A DNA stretch of 64,000 nucleotides, taken from NCBI GenBank assembly GCA_050633905.1, contig JBOEHJ010000013.1, forward strand, positions 62,001-126,000. Direction: 5' to 3'. The notes beneath the pieces were generated by a model. That model saw only the letters and a list, made by a program, of their open reading frames with translations. It was not told where the DNA came from and ran no database searches. The position numbers and the translations under genes are program-made. Origin of the DNA: JANQPX01 sp050633905. GTDB taxonomy: Bacteria; Pseudomonadota; Alphaproteobacteria; Geminicoccales; Geminicoccaceae. Positions 24,046 through 32,829 of the stretch are shown here, piece by piece (position 1 is the stretch's first letter; each line of letters opens with the position of its first letter).

Positions 24046-25998
24046 ATGCAACTAAGTCGAATTTCTTCGAGCACGATGACCGTGTTCATGATGGTGTTTT
24101 CGCTATTTACCGGACCGTCGGAGGCCGAAGAACAATACACCTTGGCAACGGCAACAGCGGGCGGGACTTACTACCCGATTGGTGTCGCAATCTCGACTTT
24201 GGTGAAGTTCGAACTCTTTCCAGACGATGGCATTGACGTTGTCGCTATCCCGACAGCAGGTTCTGGAGAGAACATCGAGCTGTTACGCAACAACGCAAGC
24301 CAGTTTGCCATCATCTCGGGCCTCGCAGCCTATCAAGCCGCTGGTGGCTTGGGCAAATTCGAAAAAGATGGGCCCTTTGATGGATTCCGTGCCATCGGAT
24401 CTCTCTGGCGCAGTACAGATCATTTCGTCCTCCGATCCGAGTTCGCGAAGTCGGGCACGCTGGACGATCTCTCGAATGCTGTCGGACAGCCGGCTTCTTT
24501 CGGTAAGGAGAACTCGGGCACGATTTTAAAAAATAGCCTCCTGCTCGAACGCCTGGGAACCCCGATCAACGACTTCGAACTTCTTCATGAAGGTTACAAA
24601 GGGAGCGTCAAACTCTTTGCCGAAGGCGCTATTTCGGTCATGAATCTTTCCGCCGGTGTGCCCGTTTCGGCCGTCTCTGACACGCTCAGCAAAACGGGAT
24701 CGGACGCTGTGCTTTTGGAGGTCACTGACGAACAATTAAAAAGGCTGGACGCCGGTGCCGGCCTCTGGTCAAGGGAGATCATTCCCGCTGGCACTTATCC
24801 CGGACAGACGGAGGGCGTTGCCAGCATAGCGACACCCAATATTCTGGCTGTGCGCAGCGATATTCCGGACGACGTCGTCTACAGCGTTACGAAAACAATC
24901 TTCGACAACCTCGACAAACTGCAGTCACTCCATTCCGCAGCCAAGCAGATCGATGTCGATCAGGCTGCTGTCGGTTTGCCGGTGCCAATGCATCCCGGGG
25001 CGGAGCGCTATTTTCAAGAGCGCGGACAGCTCTTACCGGTCGCGAGCAACAATGGCTTTGGCGAAGCTTTCCTTGCGCGCTACCAAACCCATGCCGAGGC
25101 TCGGGAGACGGTCAATCGCGGTCGGGTCGGCATTGTCACCGGGCCAAGTACCCAAACTTCTGCACGGGCTATCGGCGACATTGCGCTTGCTGTGGAGAGC
25201 GATGGTCTGCGTCTCATCACCATGACCGGGAAAGGCTCGGGCCAAAACGTCACCGATCTACTCTACCTCGGAGGCGTTGATGCAGCTGTCGTTCAGATGG
25301 ACTATCTGCAATACGCCAAGCAGTACGCCTATCCCGACCTGGAGGAGCGGCTTCGAATCATGACGCCACTCTTCGATCAGGAGGTTCATGTTCTTGTGAA
25401 GCATGGCATCTATGAATTCGAGCAACTTGCCGGCAAGAAGGTGAACTTTGGCGTGCGCGGAAGTGGCGCTGAATTGACGTCGGAGATTATCTTCGGACAG
25501 CTCGATGTGGATGTCGAACGAACGTTCTACGATGATCGCACAGCGCTTGAACTCGTCAAATCCGGTGAAATCGCAGCAGCGATTTTCGTCTCAGGAAAAC
25601 CAATGCCGCTTCTGGAGGGCGTCGATATTTCCGACGGCGTTCGACTTCTAGCCGTGCCGAAGGTCGACTATAAGGGCAGCTACACGGCAAGCAGCTTCGA
25701 TCGCGAGGATTATTCCTGGTTGATAGGCGCTGTCGAGGTCGAGACGATTGCTGTTCGGACCGCGATTGCCGCATACAACTGGAAGCCTGACACGGCACGC
25801 TTCAAAGGTGTTCAGCAGCTTGCAGAGCGTTTGATCGAGAACTTGCATAAGCTTCGCTCTGCCGGTCGTCATCCCAAGCTTAGGGACCTGGACCCGCGCG
25901 CTGATTTCGGTGGATGGCCGAGACTACCGCTTGTCGACGACTATCTCTATCGGCTGGACTTGGCGCAGGGAGACGCCGCTGCTGATGCCGTCAACTGA
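24046..25998 (+). CDS. Exported double-TAXI solute-binding protein (full-length paralogue)
   Basis: 650 residues from ATG 24046, with a signal peptide ending near EAEEQ. Lobe 1 carries the TAXI hallmark TATAGGTYYPIGVAIS, then VAIPTAGSGENIELLR, FGKENSGT and VYSVTKTIF. Lobe 2, from about residue 360, repeats the pattern as MTGKGSGQNVTDLLYLGGVDAAVVQ, DQEVHVLVKHGI, VNFGVRGSGAELTSEIIF and AVRTAIAAYNW. Single TAXI proteins are about 320 residues and bind carboxylates such as glutamate for TRAP transporters; two complete lobes in one chain are unusual. It is divergent from its shorter paralogue and upstream of an EamA transporter and a sulfotransferase-like gene. No DctM-type permease is present. 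Confidence 0.85.
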   Translation: MQLSRISSSTMTVFMMVFSLFTGPSEAEEQYTLATATAGGTYYPIGVAISTLVKFELFPDDGIDVVAIPTAGSGENIELLRNNASQFAIISGLAAYQAAGGLGKFEKDGPFDGFRAIGSLWRSTDHFVLRSEFAKSGTLDDLSNAVGQPASFGKENSGTILKNSLLLERLGTPINDFELLHEGYKGSVKLFAEGAISVMNLSAGVPVSAVSDTLSKTGSDAVLLEVTDEQLKRLDAGAGLWSREIIPAGTYPGQTEGVASIATPNILAVRSDIPDDVVYSVTKTIFDNLDKLQSLHSAAKQIDVDQAAVGLPVPMHPGAERYFQERGQLLPVASNNGFGEAFLARYQTHAEARETVNRGRVGIVTGPSTQTSARAIGDIALAVESDGLRLITMTGKGSGQNVTDLLYLGGVDAAVVQMDYLQYAKQYAYPDLEERLRIMTPLFDQEVHVLVKHGIYEFEQLAGKKVNFGVRGSGAELTSEIIFGQLDVDVERTFYDDRTALELVKSGEIAAAIFVSGKPMPLLEGVDISDGVRLLAVPKVDYKGSYTASSFDREDYSWLIGAVEVETIAVRTAIAAYNWKPDTARFKGVQQLAERLIENLHKLRSAGRHPKLRDLDPRADFGGWPRLPLVDDYLYRLDLAQGDAAADAVN

Positions 25999-26037
25999 GA
26001 GAATGCTGCGCAAGAAAAGACGCGGTAGGTTCTTCTG

Positions 26038-27009
26038 ATGGTTTCTCGATCGCCCCGAATGCCTGGACCAGTTTCAGTTCGCAGGCGAAGGCGCACGTCG
26101 CCTGCCATTCGAGCCGCGCTCTGGGTCGTTCTCAGCTGCTTTTGCATCGTGACGATGGGGTCGATCGCCAAAGGACTTGGTGAGCACATGAGCAGCTTCC
26201 AGGTAGCCTTTTTTCGGGCCGCTTTTGGGTTAGCCCTCATTCTGCCTTTGGTCGCTCGTCGCGGTGCACAGGTGTTTCGCACGAAGCATTTGACTCTTCT
26301 AACGGGCCGTGGCGTCGCTGGAGCCGTGGGGATGATGGCCGGCTTCTATGCTGTCGTACACATGTCGCTTGCGGAGGCGACGGCAATCACATTCACGTCC
26401 CCACTGTTCGTGGTTCTGCTAGCCGGTGTTTTCCTTGGTGAAACTGTCGACCGAAACCGCTGGATGGCCACCATCGTCGGCTTTTTGGGGGTCATCCTCC
26501 TGATTCAGCCAGATAGTGGCATCGTCGAACTGGCCGCCGTCGTAGCGCTGATTGGAGCTTTGGCCATTGCTGCAGTCAAGCTCATGCTACGTTCGCTCGC
26601 GAAGCAGGAAACTGCGCTGACGATCCTGCTCTACACCAGCTTGATCATGACCCTGGTCACGGCTGCACCGGCTTGGTTGACCTGGAAGACGCCGACACTG
26701 GGAGAACTCGTCTTTCTCCTCGTCATCGGCATTCTCGCCAATCTTGGCCAATATTGCATGATCCGGGGCTACCGGCTGCATGAGGCGAGCAAGCTCGCGC
26801 CGCTCGAGTACAGTCGACTGATCTTCGCAATACTCCTCGGTGCCTACGTCTTTGCTGAAGCACCGACCGTGGCGACCCTTATTGGTGCCGCGCTGATCGT
26901 TCTGGGAAGTCTCTATGTAGCGCTAAGCAAGAAGAGAGAGATTGATCACAATGGTTCGATCAATGATTTTCGGTATATGGCAGCAATCGCAAATTCTCGC
27001 ATAAGTTGA
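26038..27009 (+). CDS. EamA/DMT-superfamily inner-membrane transporter
   Basis: 323 residues with about ten transmembrane helices in two EamA repeats. Repeat 1 ends FTSPLFVVLLAGVFLGETVDRNRW, the typical EamA motif (tsPlfvallaxlfLgExxxxxxxxG), and repeat 2 contains LAPLEYSRLIFAILLGAYVFAEAPTV. The basic N-terminus (RRRRRT) is cytoplasmic. Members export amino acids, nucleotides or metabolites; the substrate is unknown here. ATG 26038 follows the double-TAXI gene by 39 bases and precedes the sulfotransferase-like gene by 37, so the three form a probable operon. Confidence 0.88.
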   Translation: MVSRSPRMPGPVSVRRRRRTSPAIRAALWVVLSCFCIVTMGSIAKGLGEHMSSFQVAFFRAAFGLALILPLVARRGAQVFRTKHLTLLTGRGVAGAVGMMAGFYAVVHMSLAEATAITFTSPLFVVLLAGVFLGETVDRNRWMATIVGFLGVILLIQPDSGIVELAAVVALIGALAIAAVKLMLRSLAKQETALTILLYTSLIMTLVTAAPAWLTWKTPTLGELVFLLVIGILANLGQYCMIRGYRLHEASKLAPLEYSRLIFAILLGAYVFAEAPTVATLIGAALIVLGSLYVALSKKREIDHNGSINDFRYMAAIANSRIS

Positions 27010-27046
27010 CGGCTACTTTGAACTAAAGAGTCGGGAGAACCTCTTG

Positions 27047-28003
27047 ATGTTTCTTGATGAAGGTTGTGAACCGCTCAGTGCGGACAATGACCTCGCTGAT
27101 GGCCTGCCGACGAATGAAAGTCACTTCACCCCGGATCGGAAGCGGCGCTTTCAGCGACAAATCATCGAAGCCTCAGAGCTTCATCGATATCTGGTCGATG
27201 AGTTGAGCGATAGATTGGGTGGAGCTCGTCCCCATGTGATCCTGTGCTGCGGTAAATGCCGCGTCGGTTCGACACCGCTTGCCAATGTATTTGGGCACGC
27301 TGGTCTGGCGGCACTATATCAACCGATCAAAACGCTCCTTCGCTATAAGCTCGTCGGCGAGCTATGCCCACCCTGGAGTCTTGCCACCGATCAGCCAGTT
27401 GTTTTCCTGAAAGAAACGTTTGGTCCGTATGTGGCGGCCGAATGTGCCTTCTCGCCACTGCAAGTTCTTCTAGATGTCGGCTTTCGGAGGCAAGATATTA
27501 CGCTCGTGGTCATGGAACGAGACCCCTTGGCTACCATCGAGTCCTGGTGGCGCTGTTGGCAGAGTCGAATTGCACCGGATGATCTCATGAGAACATTTGT
27601 TCGAGCCTCCTTTAATGTGCATCAACTCGCCGTCGTGGCAGCGGATCATGGCATTCAGGTCGCGTACTATCTTCATGAGGAGGCGAGAGAACCAGAAACC
27701 GCGGTTTCTCGTCTCTTTGACACGCTCGGACTTAGCAACTTGTTCGACGTGTCAATCTTGCGCAGTTGGACAGCAAGCGACTCGCTGCGTGGCGCGAACA
27801 CGGCTGTCAGGTTTTTCTCACAGCCAAGGGACTACGTGATCGAAGACATTCATTTAGAGCTCGATGAATATCGTTTCGTCCCATGCCGACCTGGTGATCC
27901 CTTAAGAGCTCCTCTTCACGAAGTTGACGCAGCGCTTTGGGAGCAATTGTGCCGGTTCCATCAATATGTTCGTGAACGCAGTGGCTGTTTGAATTCGAGC
28001 TGA
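27047..28003 (+). CDS. Sulfotransferase-like protein
   Basis: 318 residues from ATG 27047 with GGGAG 9 bases upstream. HVILCCGKCRVGSTPLANVFG near residue 65 matches the 5'-phosphosulfate loop of sulfotransferases (usually PRSGTT/S; here CRVGST), and ITLVVMERDPLATIESWW near residue 155 corresponds to the 3'-phosphate-binding motif (xxRxPxxxxxS). Soluble, no membrane segment. It should transfer sulfate from PAPS to a hydroxyl or amine acceptor, perhaps a polysaccharide or lipid given the EPS genes nearby, but this is inference. Last gene before the tRNA-derived attachment repeat. Confidence 0.65.
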   Translation: MFLDEGCEPLSADNDLADGLPTNESHFTPDRKRRFQRQIIEASELHRYLVDELSDRLGGARPHVILCCGKCRVGSTPLANVFGHAGLAALYQPIKTLLRYKLVGELCPPWSLATDQPVVFLKETFGPYVAAECAFSPLQVLLDVGFRRQDITLVVMERDPLATIESWWRCWQSRIAPDDLMRTFVRASFNVHQLAVVAADHGIQVAYYLHEEAREPETAVSRLFDTLGLSNLFDVSILRSWTASDSLRGANTAVRFFSQPRDYVIEDIHLELDEYRFVPCRPGDPLRAPLHEVDAALWEQLCRFHQYVRERSGCLNSS

Positions 28004-28323
28004 CCCTGTCGTGAACCATACGAGGCGGCATATCAAAAGTGATAGAGCAATCCACAGGTGGGATTTTAGCATCACACAGGACGATGTGCGGATTTGGATG
28101 ACGAGCGGCTAGCGCGATGTTCAGGCTCTTTCCTTTGTGGCCGACCTTGGGGTTCTTTCCAGCTCTTTGCACTCTCGCGGAAGCCCACCAGAAAGCCCAG
28201 AAACTCGTTCGTCAGGCTAGCGCTGATTCTCGGTCAGCACGCGGAGTCGAAGAGGCAGGCCCGATCTTGTCGCCTGATCCACTACCTTCGTGAGCAGTTT
28301 CGCCCCGATGGCCTGATTTTGCT
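28004..28323. other. Intergenic stretch before the island boundary
   Basis: No supported gene. A minus-strand frame (27807-28172) overlaps the sulfotransferase-like gene. Its part outside that gene reads smoothly (e.g. IALAARHPNPHIVLCD) and could be a relic, but I recognise no family and leave it uncalled. Confidence 0.4.
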
Positions 28324-28378
28324 TGGTGGCCCCTTCGGGACTCGAACCCGGACCTCCCTAGGAGAACAGATTTTAAGT
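28324..28378 (-). repeat. Partial tRNA-Leu copy, left attachment site of the island
   Basis: Matches 37280-37334 at 53 of 55 bases, covering the CCA end, acceptor 3' strand, T-arm, variable arm and part of the anticodon region. Beyond 28378 the sequence diverges, and GAGAACAG (28362-28369) now pairs with CTGTTCTC (28382-28389), so it cannot fold as a tRNA. It is the duplicated recombination site, not a gene. Confidence 0.85.
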
Positions 28379-28559
28379 TCTCTGTTCTCAATTTCATCCG
28401 AAAAATCTCGATAAAATTCGGCGCATTTCTAGGATATTGCGGCAAGTAATGTCGAGACGGCCCGTTCCAAATCCAGAAGTCTCGGATCCTTTAGGTACAG
28501 AATTGGTACAGAACGGAGGGCCAATCATGACCAATTGCTAGTCTTGCCTCGGCGATTTC

Positions 28560-29240
28560 GGCCGCGTCTACTCCAAGAGTCCACGCTTCCACAGCCTAGA
28601 CGGCCTGCGCACTTTCTCCATCGCCTTAGTGATCTGGGCACTTCACCAAGATCAACATGTTCCCAGGCGGCTTCGGCGTCACCGCCTTCTTCGTGATCTC
28701 CGGGTTGATCATCACTCATCTCCTGCTGAGAGAGCTAGATCGGACCGGTACCATTGATCTGCTGGCGTTCTACAAACGCCGAGCGTTTCGATTGCTGCCG
28801 GCGATCGTGGTCTCGATGATCGGCGTTGCCTGCCTCCAACACTATGTAGATCGTGACTGGCTCGACATGCCGCGAGCACTGGCCTCGATCTTCTGAATTC
28901 AGAACTACTATCTGAATTTCCACCCTTACCAGGGACCGACCTGGCAGCATTGGTCGCTCGCGATCGAGGAGCATTTCTATTTCTTCTTTCCACTCCTCCT
29001 GCTCTGGTTGGTCACGACTAAGCGGCCGGTGATCAAAGTGCTGCTCTGGTTGTGCTTGCTGTCGTTCGTGATCCGCACAGCTTCTGCCGTTCGATGACGA
29101 CACTCTGCGAGAGATGATCTACCGGTCCAGCGAGACCAGGATGGATAGCCTACTCTATGGCTGCATCCTGGCCGTGCAAGCTTGAGGCGATCTGGTCCAC
29201 CGCTATGCCGGCTTGATGTTCTTCGCCGGCCTGGAGGAAG
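28560..29240 (+). pseudogene. Broken OafA/YrhL-type acyltransferase (acyltransferase_3)
   Basis: Fragments in three frames together resemble the membrane acyltransferase family: FHSLDGLRTFSIALVIW (start motif RxxxLDGLRxxA), then after a frameshift GGFGVTAFFVISGLIITHLL and FYKRRAFRLLPAIVV, an in-frame TGA at 28894-28896, then GPTWQHWSLAIEEHFYFFFP (the WSLxxExxFY motif). A further shift leads to DTLREMIYRSSETRMDSLL near 29100-29160. An intact gene would be about 370-650 codons; here it is interrupted at least three times and stops near 29240. Such enzymes O-acylate surface glycans. Clearly inactive. Confidence 0.8.
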
Positions 29241-29297
29241 GGATGTGCCATCAATTGCAGCCACTCACTATTCGAGTGCGCGGTAAAACTTGCCGCT

Positions 29298-30008
29298 TCA
29301 TAGAAGAAGGGCGCCTGCAGCGAAGCCCAGCAGAATCTGCATCCCGAATTCGAACCATTTCACGTCGAGTTTCATCAAAATCGTACGCCCCAGAATCGCA
29401 GTGCCGATCGCACCCAGCACCAAAACAATTGCTGGCCAAGCCATTTCGATCGTTAACAAACCGGTCTGTGCATAACTCGCAAGCTTTGCTAAGTTGGACA
29501 TGACCGATGTTGCCGCCATGGCCCCAACGAATGCCTCCTTTGTAATCTTCATCTCGCGAAATATGATGACCTTGATCAAGTTTCCGCTACCGAGGAAGCC
29601 TGACACAAATCCATAGAACGCCGATCCTCCGATCAGTCCGGTCGTACCAATTTTGAATGTGGGCAGTCGGTTTGTCAGGCTTAGGCCAAGATAGATCAGG
29701 ACCATCAAACCAAGATGTCGTTTGATGAGACCTGCTGGCACCAGCGCGAGCAACTCAGCACCCAAATAGGCAAATGGCAGACAACTCAACGCCATGATGG
29801 CGACGGTCTTCCATTCGATGTGTTGGCCAAACAGCACTGTCTTGGTAACAGTTGATGCTGCAAACAAAACCGTTGCGAGAGCAATCGTTTCTTTGACTGG
29901 TAGAATGTGTGAGCCGATCGCCAAGACAAGGAGTGCTGTGCCAAATCCGAAGATAGCCGATACCATCGATCCGGCTAAGCCAACCAACGTGAATAGAAGA
30001 TAGTCCAA
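29298..30008 (-). CDS. TauE/SafE-family sulfite/sulfonate export permease
   Basis: 236 residues with seven to eight hydrophobic helices. The N-terminal AGSMVSAIFGFGTALL and the midpoint GTTGLIGGSAFYGFVSGFLGSG are the paired glycine-rich elements of TauE/SafE (DUF81) proteins. The start is TTG 30008 with GGACAAAGA upstream; no ATG fits the first helix. Members export sulfite, sulfoacetate or other organosulfur anions across the inner membrane; the substrate here is not evident. It lies alone on the minus strand inside the island, its 3' end 57 bases from the acyltransferase remnant. Confidence 0.82.
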   Translation of the reverse strand: MDYLLFTLVGLAGSMVSAIFGFGTALLVLAIGSHILPVKETIALATVLFAASTVTKTVLFGQHIEWKTVAIMALSCLPFAYLGAELLALVPAGLIKRHLGLMVLIYLGLSLTNRLPTFKIGTTGLIGGSAFYGFVSGFLGSGNLIKVIIFREMKITKEAFVGAMAATSVMSNLAKLASYAQTGLLTIEMAWPAIVLVLGAIGTAILGRTILMKLDVKWFEFGMQILLGFAAGALLL

Positions 30009-30132
30009 ATCTTTGTCCGGCTAGGCTTCGGCAGGTTGCCTCTATCCTGCCACTCGACGCTCTCGAGGACGAATCAAGCATTGCCTCGACCGATGGAAAA
30101 TCGATCCTATACCAACAAGACTAGTCCGATCG

Positions 30133-30308
30133 GGGCCAAACCACGTCATTCGGAGCTCTTTCAAGCCGCGGCAGCTACCCGATCGGAAAGCCGTCGTTTG
30201 ATAAAGGCTGGCGCGATCGCACCCGCATCTTCATTCTCGCGCCGTCATTCGTCAGCAATAGAGGCAGTAAGAACGCTGCCTGCGAAACGGGTAAAATTTG
30301 CCACAGGC
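30133..30308 (-). repeat. Dispersed repeat R1 (inverted partner at 52163-52337)
   Basis: Read on the minus strand it aligns with 52163-52337 on the plus strand over about 175 bases: shared blocks ATTTTACCCGTT near one end, ACGACGGCTTTCCGATCGG versus ATGACGGCTTTCCGATCGG in the middle, and ATGACGTGGTTTG near the other end. In one frame both copies end with the same codons (QPLSNDGFPIG then stop). By eye identity is about 75-80 percent. Origin unknown. Confidence 0.65.
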
Positions 30309-30395
30309 AACCACGCCACATATTACGGCGTGCTATTAAGACATCTTGAAACAATGATCCCAAATTAAGCTCCGGCTGTCAGAGAGGGGAACGTC

Positions 30396-31589
30396 ATGGT
30401 TGACGACGCTGAAATAAAACATGTGGGGTGGAATGCGTCGGTGCCACCGAACGGATTTGCCAACCGCCCTCGAGGGGCGGGGACCAACGACAACCCCGAC
30501 GGGCTTGCCTCGGCAGCGGCTGAAATCGAGATCGAAACGACCCCTGAGCACATGAACCTGGTCGCAGGCGATCCGTCATGTGCGCATTGGACGCGCGCCT
30601 ATGACGATCCCCATGTCGCAGCACTGCGCGAAAGGCTGCACAGCGAGAACGGCATCAAGGGTCTGGAGTTGGTCGCACCCGGTGATGTCAAGCGGGCCGC
30701 CGCCCTGCTCCATCGCGATGGTTTCGTCGTGGTGCGGGACGTGCTTGACCCGGCGCAACTGGCGCGTATTCAGCAAGCTTCCGCCAAGGCTGTGGACGAT
30801 CTCATGGCCGATGACCCGACCTGCGCCGCCGGCGGTGGGGCGGGTGGCCTTCCGCATCGCTACTCATTCGGCGGCGGATCGGCCTCCCGTCACATGCTGC
30901 ACGTCAAAGAATGGTGCGAACTCATCGATCTGGAGACCACGACGCCGATCCTGACCGAGATTTTTGGCTCTGTGAACTATGTGGTCGGCGGATCCGGCGG
31001 CGATATCGCCATGCCCGGCGCGATTGAATATCAGGGTCTGCATTCCGATAATATGTGGTCCGAGCTCCCCGATCCCTTCGGCCATATCAACATGCGCGAC
31101 ATGCCCGTTCCGGTTCTAACCATCAATTTCCCGATGATCGACCTGACAACCGAGAACGGCCCGATCCGTCAGATTCCTGGCAGCCAGCGCTGGCGAGCAC
31201 CGATACCGAGCCTTGCCGACGAGCCCGATTGGATGAAACTGAGCACCGTTTGTCCGGCGCCAGCGGGAAGTGCTATCTTTCGTGACATCCGCGCCTGGCA
31301 TGGTGGCACACCGAATCTGTCCAAAGACGTGCGCGCCATGCCCAACGTCGAATATTTCGCACCTTGGTTCCGAAGCGAAGCTATCATGCGCTGCATGCCC
31401 TTCGAGCGTTGGCAGGAACTGTCACCTCATGGCCAAAGAATTTCCCGTTACGTCGTCTGCGACAAAGGGGAGACGGTTATCGGCGCAGGCTACATGCACC
31501 CCAAGGCGAAGATGCGCGAAGCATTCAAAGAAAAGCAGTTCAGCGAGATGCCCCCTGAGGCCGTCCAGGCGTATCTTCGCCGGCTGTGA
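30396..31589 (+). CDS. Phytanoyl-CoA dioxygenase (PhyH)-family protein
   Basis: 397 residues from ATG 30396 with AGAGAGGGG upstream. Fe(II)/2-oxoglutarate dioxygenase fold: GFVVVRDVLDPAQLARI opens the PhyH domain near residue 105, the iron His-x-Asp is in YQGLHSDNMW near residue 213, the distal His is in FRDIRAWHGGTPN near residue 296, followed by the helix carrying the 2OG-binding Arg. The N-terminal 60 residues are variable and polar. PhyH proteins hydroxylate or halogenate diverse small molecules; substrate unknown. It stands alone on its strand in the tRNA-Leu island, so a role with the neighbouring methyltransferase or M24 protein is only a guess. Confidence 0.85.
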   Translation: MVDDAEIKHVGWNASVPPNGFANRPRGAGTNDNPDGLASAAAEIEIETTPEHMNLVAGDPSCAHWTRAYDDPHVAALRERLHSENGIKGLELVAPGDVKRAAALLHRDGFVVVRDVLDPAQLARIQQASAKAVDDLMADDPTCAAGGGAGGLPHRYSFGGGSASRHMLHVKEWCELIDLETTTPILTEIFGSVNYVVGGSGGDIAMPGAIEYQGLHSDNMWSELPDPFGHINMRDMPVPVLTINFPMIDLTTENGPIRQIPGSQRWRAPIPSLADEPDWMKLSTVCPAPAGSAIFRDIRAWHGGTPNLSKDVRAMPNVEYFAPWFRSEAIMRCMPFERWQELSPHGQRISRYVVCDKGETVIGAGYMHPKAKMREAFKEKQFSEMPPEAVQAYLRRL

Positions 31590-31867
31590 GGACCTATCGA
31601 CCGACAGGACAGGCGTCACGATCAGGCTCCCGAAAGCTTCTGGGTATTGAGGAACCTGCCTTTCGCTAATGCCTTCCTCGGGTCAACAGCGTCATCCTTG
31701 ACGTTCGGGTAACGGCAACTTTTTCCGGCCAATTCGGTCACTGGCGGTGATCGAGCTTAGCGGCGCTTCGTACCAATTCTTGTCTTTAGTGCAGGTGGGC
31801 ATTTAAGCAGACCTGCGGATGGAATTGTCGTGGGACGTTTGAGCGCATCAAACAGAAGTCCTGCCTA

Positions 31868-32527
31868 TCAAGCCAGTTTCGCTTCAAACAGCGCCGCACA
31901 TCCAAGTCTTTCCATCGAAACACTGCAAAACCGCTCTTCTAGGGCTGCTTTCAAGTTTTCGAATGTGTCCTGATCGTTCGAGAAAACGCCCTTTTTGTTG
32001 TAGACGTTCATAAGAGCTTTAGCCGTAAAATTCCGTGGCGCCTCTCCTTGAAGCAACGTTGCCCCAAAGATCGTCGCCCCTTTCTCCATCACATTCGAGA
32101 CATTTTTGAACACCGCTGGCGCTTTATCCTTCATGGCGCCAGGCAGGCAATGCAGTAGGTAGCAAAGACTGACCGATTGGAACTTCGTTTCCAGCGGGAG
32201 AGGCTCGAAGACATCAGCTTCGACAGTTTCCGGAGAAAATCTGGCAATACGAGCACCGGCAGCTTCAAGGCAGTGGATATTCGGGTCTAACAGAGTGATG
32301 TTCGGGTCTCGGCTTGGCCAGCTGGCCCGATCCAGCAGAATCCCGGTGGCAACACCGATGTCGAGATGCTCATTCGTGACGTTGCGGTTATATAGTTCGA
32401 TCAATCTGTCTGTAGGGCACCGCCAAAGCCACCGGTTGGATACCCCATGAACGATGAAATCGTAAAGCTTCAAGGATTTAGGTGAGTAGACCGAGTAACC
32501 AGCCTTAATCTCAGTATGTCTGTCCAT
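31868..32527 (-). CDS. Class I SAM-dependent methyltransferase
   Basis: 219 residues from ATG 32527, with GGAGG 11 bases upstream; a TTG six codons earlier lies inside that region and is less likely. Motif I is HLDIGVATGILLDRA near residue 56, motif II acidic end ITLLDPNIHCLEAA, and motif III SVSLCYLLHCLPG. Cytoplasmic, no membrane segment. It resembles the small-molecule methyltransferase group, with no feature that fixes the substrate. Convergent with PhyH across a 278-base gap. Confidence 0.78.
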   Translation of the reverse strand: MDRHTEIKAGYSVYSPKSLKLYDFIVHGVSNRWLWRCPTDRLIELYNRNVTNEHLDIGVATGILLDRASWPSRDPNITLLDPNIHCLEAAGARIARFSPETVEADVFEPLPLETKFQSVSLCYLLHCLPGAMKDKAPAVFKNVSNVMEKGATIFGATLLQGEAPRNFTAKALMNVYNKKGVFSNDQDTFENLKAALEERFCSVSMERLGCAALFEAKLA

Positions 32528-32829
32528 CTCTTCAGTCGCCTCCAAACGCCAAAGCGCATTTCAATTCATAGCAATTTCTTCGTGTCTGCAATCCGCTAAT
32601 TCATGTCGGAACGACCGCACATCCGAGGGGCGGATGCGGGTCAACGCCACCGTCTGGCAGGTAGGGTTTAAAGAGCAGCCTGGCCCGGCGGCTCCGGACA
32701 TTACAGGTAGCTTCGGCTAGCACCCCGGAGGAACCATGCGTCGGACCGCGCTTCCACAAACTGGCTTCTCTTGGCCAGTGCCATCTTCCGCGTTACCTTG
32801 AAGAAAGAGTCGAAATAGGAGGCTTGGCC

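Noticed and set aside
28324..28378. A second tRNA-Leu gene
   Set aside because: Only the 3' half matches; the anticodon arm is altered and the 5' half is absent.
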